Shown in pieces: positions 6,238 to 8,644 of a stretch of DNA of 8,644 bases. Position 1 is the first letter of the stretch; the number at the start of each line of letters is the position of its first letter. The stretch spans positions 1 through 8,644 of the forward strand of contig JAFIHP010000351.1 of assembly GCA_017849335.1 (NCBI GenBank), given 5' to 3'. The notes under the pieces are model-generated. The model worked only from the letters and a program-made list of their open reading frames with translations. It was not told where the DNA came from and ran no database searches. Position numbers and translations under genes: made by a program. Source of the stretch: Actinomycetales bacterium (GTDB taxonomy: Bacteria > Actinomycetota > Actinomycetes > S36-B12).

Positions 6238-7290
6238 CTAGGCGCGCCGGGCGAGCGTCCCTGCGTCGGCGCTGCGGTACGCGATGTCCAGTGCCTCCAC
6301 GGTCCGCGCTCCGAGCTCGGCAGGCGACTGGTTCACGAACTCCTCCCCCCGCGCTGCGGCGAGAACGGCGTCGATCGGTCCGACGCAGTCGTAGAGCCCC
6401 TCGCCCGGGACCACGTCGAGCTCGCGGTCCGACCCATCGGCGTGCAGCCAGAACGCCTCCCGCTCGACGTCGATGAGGAACTGCCCCCGGCTGCCGATCC
6501 CCCGGACCTCCAGCGAGTGCTTGTTGTTCCAGGCACCGGTGTGCGCCGATCCGCCGGACACCACACCGATCGCGCCGCCGTCGTACGTGTAGGCGATGGC
6601 GTTGTGGAGCTCGACCGGTGCATCCAGCGGGGCCGAGGCCAGCGCGAAGCCGGACTCCGCCCGGGCGCCGGTGAGCCATAGGGCCAAGCCCAGGGCGTGC
6701 GAGAGCTGCGCCTGGCCGTACCCGCCCCCGGACAGCCGGCGATCGGTCCAGGTGGCCTGCTCCGGCACGGACTCGGGGGCCGCGTCGGGGTAGGCGCCCC
6801 GGTTGGACAGCAGGTCCCGGGTCGCGGACGCCATGAACACCGACAGCTGCTCGAGCTCGCCGATCCCGACGTCGTCCAGCATCGCCTTCGCACGCTGGAC
6901 CATGGGTCGGTAGTTCCAGCCGAAGGACACGACCAGCGCCCGCGGCGCCTGCGACGCGACGGCGTCGATGTCCCACGCGTCGGCGGGCGCGAGGGCGAAC
7001 GGCTTCTCGCACATGACGTGCGCGCCGGCCCGGAGCGCCGCCACCGCGTGCTCGTGGTGCAGACCGGACGGGCTCGCCACCACGCACACGTCGACCCCGG
7101 CGTCGAGCACGTCCTGGTAGTCCTCGGAGGCGATCGCGAAGCCCCAGTCGTCGCGGATCTTCTCCAGCAGCTCGGGCCCCTTGCGCGAGACCGCGACGAA
7201 CTCGACATCGTCGTGTCGAGCGAGGTTCGGCAGGTGAGACGCGACTGTCCAGCTGCCCGCGCCGATCACGCCTACCCGGATCTTGCCCAT
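6238..7290 (-). CDS. Gfo/Idh/MocA-family NAD(P)-dependent oxidoreductase
   Basis: This is a cytoplasmic dehydrogenase of the family that oxidises or reduces sugars, inositols and their derivatives. From ATG 7290 it is 350 residues, normal for the family. The Rossmann dinucleotide motif GVIGAG is at 7-12, SPSGLHHEHAVAALRAG at 73-89, and the hallmark EKP (95-97) supplies the catalytic lysine K96. The second conserved site GGGYGQAQLSHALG (188-201) keeps histidine H198 but lacks the aspartate found four residues after GGG in many relatives. The start is decided by GGGAGG (7301-7296), 5 bases upstream; the open frame to 7479 runs through the promoter region and over an operator. It converges with the LacI gene and diverges from the ceramidase-fold gene, with an operator at 7330-7343 between. 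The substrate is unknown; a cyclic polyol or sugar derivative is a reasonable inference from the sugar-type importer. Confidence 0.95.
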   Translation of the reverse strand: MGKIRVGVIGAGSWTVASHLPNLARHDDVEFVAVSRKGPELLEKIRDDWGFAIASEDYQDVLDAGVDVCVVASPSGLHHEHAVAALRAGAHVMCEKPFALAPADAWDIDAVASQAPRALVVSFGWNYRPMVQRAKAMLDDVGIGELEQLSVFMASATRDLLSNRGAYPDAAPESVPEQATWTDRRLSGGGYGQAQLSHALGLALWLTGARAESGFALASAPLDAPVELHNAIAYTYDGGAIGVVSGGSAHTGAWNNKHSLEVRGIGSRGQFLIDVEREAFWLHADGSDRELDVVPGEGLYDCVGPIDAVLAAARGEEFVNQSPAELGARTVEALDIAYRSADAGTLARRA

Positions 7291-7329
7291 GCGTGCCTCC
7301 CAGGCCCGGCGCCCGCGTACGAGGCCGGT

Positions 7330-7343
7330 CGATATCGATTCCA
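7330..7343 (-). promoter_or_regulatory. LacI-type operator O3 (oxidoreductase gene)
   Basis: Read on the minus strand this is TGGAATCGATATCG, CG-centred, identical to O4 at 12 of 14 positions. It lies 39 bases upstream of the oxidoreductase start codon. No clear -35/-10 pair could be fixed around it. Confidence 0.65.
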
Positions 7344-7380
7344 GGACCGTTCGTGCGAAGCGGAGACAGAACCCGAGGTC

Positions 7381-7410
7381 TTGTCCGGTCCGCACTGGAA
7401 ACGATACCGT
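7381..7410 (+). promoter_or_regulatory. Candidate promoter of the ceramidase-fold gene
   Basis: TTGTCC (7381-7386) is followed after 18 bases by TACCGT (7405-7410). Transcription would start near 7417, about 23 bases before the ATG. The -10 overlaps operator O4, the same arrangement as at the importer promoter. The -35 matches the consensus at 4 of 6 positions. Confidence 0.4.
7396..7409 (+). promoter_or_regulatory. LacI-type operator O4 (ceramidase-fold gene)
   Basis: TGGAAACGATACCG is CG-centred and shares the 12-base core GGAAACGATACC with O2. It lies 30 bases before the start codon, overlapping the candidate -10. Its centre is 66 bases from that of O3, in inverted orientation. Confidence 0.72.
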
Positions 7411-7439
7411 CCCGACGTGCCCTCCACTCGGAATACGCC

Positions 7440-8644
7440 ATGCTGACCGCCGGGGCCGCTCGCGCGAGCATCGAGCCACCGCTGCCGCACGACCTCCAAG
7501 GCTTCGTCCGTCGCCCGGTGTCTGCCACCGGTCACACCCCCGGTGACCCCTTGCAGGTCACCGGAGCCGTCTTCGAGGACGACGGTCGCGGAGTCGTCGT
7601 GCTCGCGGCCGACCTCGCCGGCGTCGACACCGAGGCGGCAGACCGCATCCGCGCGGCCGTCGCGGACGCCCTGCCGGTCGATGCCGCGGACGTCCTGATC
7701 AACTGCAGCCACAGCCACGCCGCGCCGTGGCTGCGATCCGACGGAGCGAAGCTCGGCGGGGGCCACGACGAGTACACGCCGGTAGAACGGGCCTACGCCG
7801 AGCGGATGCCATACGACTTCGCGTCCGTCGCGCTCGAGGCGTGGAACGCACGCACCGCCGCTCGGGCCGCCGGCGGCACTGGCCGAGTCTCCGACCTCGC
7901 CGTCAACCGCCGGGAGCGCACGGACGACGGCCGCACGATCCTCGGCTGGAACCGCGAGCTCACGATCGACGAGGACATGCTGACGATCCGCGTCGACGCC
8001 CTCCACGGGACTCCGATCAGCACCATCACCGCGTTCGGGTGCCACCCGGTCGTGGTCGGACCGGATGTGCCGTGGACGGGCTCGGACTTCGTGGGCCCCC
8101 TGCGTCGTCGCGTCGAGCTGCTCCGCGGCGGGGTCTGCGTGTTCCTCCAGGGCGCCGCCGGGAACGTCCTACCGCTCGAGGCCTTCATGGACCACGACGG
8201 GCCGCAGCGCCCGATGGGCGAGCGGATGGGGCTCGAGGCGGCGCACAGCATCGCGGACGCCGACCCGGTCGAGCGCGAGGTCGTCCGACTCGACTTCGGG
8301 TCGGTCACGCCTATCGCGCTCTACCGCAAGGTCGCCGCCGCCGACCAGCCAGCCCAGGCGCTCGGCGCCGCGCGCCGGCTCGTCGACCTGCCCATGCTGG
8401 CCGCGCCGACGCTGTCCGAGCTGGAGGCCGAGCTCGAGCAGCGGGAGGCCGAGCTCGCCGGCCTGCGCGCCGCCGGCGCCGGCCGCGAGCGCACGAACCC
8501 GATCCGGTACCACGTGTCGTGGCTACGCCGGATGATCGCGCACGGCGACGGCCTCGCGCAGTGGCGCACCAGCCGGGGCGAGGTCTGGGCCGCTCGCGTC
8601 GGCGACTGCGCTGTCGTCGGTGCCCCCGGGGAGATCTTCAGCGA
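7440..8644 (+). CDS. Neutral/alkaline ceramidase-fold hydrolase, PF04734-like (partial, C-terminus cut by window edge)
   Basis: This is a likely zinc hydrolase of the ceramidase N-terminal domain family; 401 codons are open to the right edge. The N-terminal pattern LTAGAARASIEPPL (2-15) and GFVRRP are typical of the family. The metal-site motif is NCSHSHAAPW (88-97, H91 and H93). A second histidine, H202, is in FGCHPVVVG, followed by GSDFVG (214-219). APGEIF (395-400) supplies E398, equivalent in position to the glutamate ligand of bacterial ceramidase. QGAAGNVLP (237-245) aligns with the ceramidase nucleophile motif AGNLSPN, but the serine is replaced by leucine, so a true ceramidase is unlikely. 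A helical, probably coiled segment lies at 325-345. There is no signal peptide, so it is probably cytoplasmic, unlike secreted ceramidases. ATG 7440 has only a weak GGA ribosome site (7430-7432), but no better in-frame start is near. Its substrate is unknown; hydrolysis of an amide or ester is inferred. Confidence 0.85.
   Translation, partial: MLTAGAARASIEPPLPHDLQGFVRRPVSATGHTPGDPLQVTGAVFEDDGRGVVVLAADLAGVDTEAADRIRAAVADALPVDAADVLINCSHSHAAPWLRSDGAKLGGGHDEYTPVERAYAERMPYDFASVALEAWNARTAARAAGGTGRVSDLAVNRRERTDDGRTILGWNRELTIDEDMLTIRVDALHGTPISTITAFGCHPVVVGPDVPWTGSDFVGPLRRRVELLRGGVCVFLQGAAGNVLPLEAFMDHDGPQRPMGERMGLEAAHSIADADPVEREVVRLDFGSVTPIALYRKVAAADQPAQALGAARRLVDLPMLAAPTLSELEAELEQREAELAGLRAAGAGRERTNPIRYHVSWLRRMIAHGDGLAQWRTSRGEVWAARVGDCAVVGAPGEIFS

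Noticed and set aside
7291..7479. 63-codon N-terminal extension of the oxidoreductase
   Set aside because: It would cross both operators and the divergent promoter; ATG 7290 has GGGAGG at ideal spacing and places the Rossmann motif at the N-terminus.
6071..7528. Minus-strand open frame of 485 codons
   Set aside because: It is an out-of-frame shadow of the oxidoreductase and runs into the LacI gene; Arg/Gly-rich with no family pattern.
7272..8045. Minus-strand open frame of 257 codons over the ceramidase-fold gene
   Set aside because: It is antisense; the plus-strand frame from 7440 carries the NCSHSHAAPW, CHPVVV and APGE motifs and is open to the edge.

Overview
The window is GC-rich DNA with G or C at most third codon positions, GTG/ATG starts, an actinobacterial-looking lipoprotein signal and a TANNNT-type -10 element. 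This points to an actinomycete (Actinomycetota); I cannot place it more closely from the sequence alone. No RNA gene, CRISPR array, insertion sequence or attachment site was seen.

Layout. On the minus strand, 3721 down to 1 is a carbohydrate-uptake (CUT2, ribose/xylose-type) ABC importer operon: a lipoprotein substrate-binding protein, then a permease, then a two-domain ATPase cut off by the left edge. An intercistronic hairpin lies between the first two genes, and the last two overlap by an ATGA. Diverging from it at 3885 is a plus-strand pair: a class III (CaiB/BaiF) CoA-transferase, then a LacI-family regulator (5194-6234). Tail-to-tail with the regulator, only 3 bases away, is a minus-strand Gfo/Idh/MocA NAD(P)-dependent oxidoreductase (7290-6238). 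Diverging from that gene is a plus-strand ceramidase-fold (PF04734-like) hydrolase that runs off the right edge (7440-8644).

How it fits together. Both divergent intergenic regions carry the same CG-centred LacI-type operator, of the form TGGAAACGATACCG: two copies at 3747-3760 and 3848-3861, and two at 7330-7343 and 7396-7409. Two of the copies share an identical 12-base core, and the copy whose promoter is clearest sits on the -10 hexamer. The simplest reading is one substrate-inducible regulon in which the LacI protein controls import, a CoA-transfer step, an oxidoreductase step and a hydrolase step. A CoA-transferase together with a signal-less ceramidase-fold hydrolase is unusual beside a sugar importer. 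I infer that the imported compound may be an acylated or amide-linked sugar-like molecule, split inside the cell so that its acid part is activated to a CoA ester and its polyol part oxidised. The substrate is not identifiable from the sequence.
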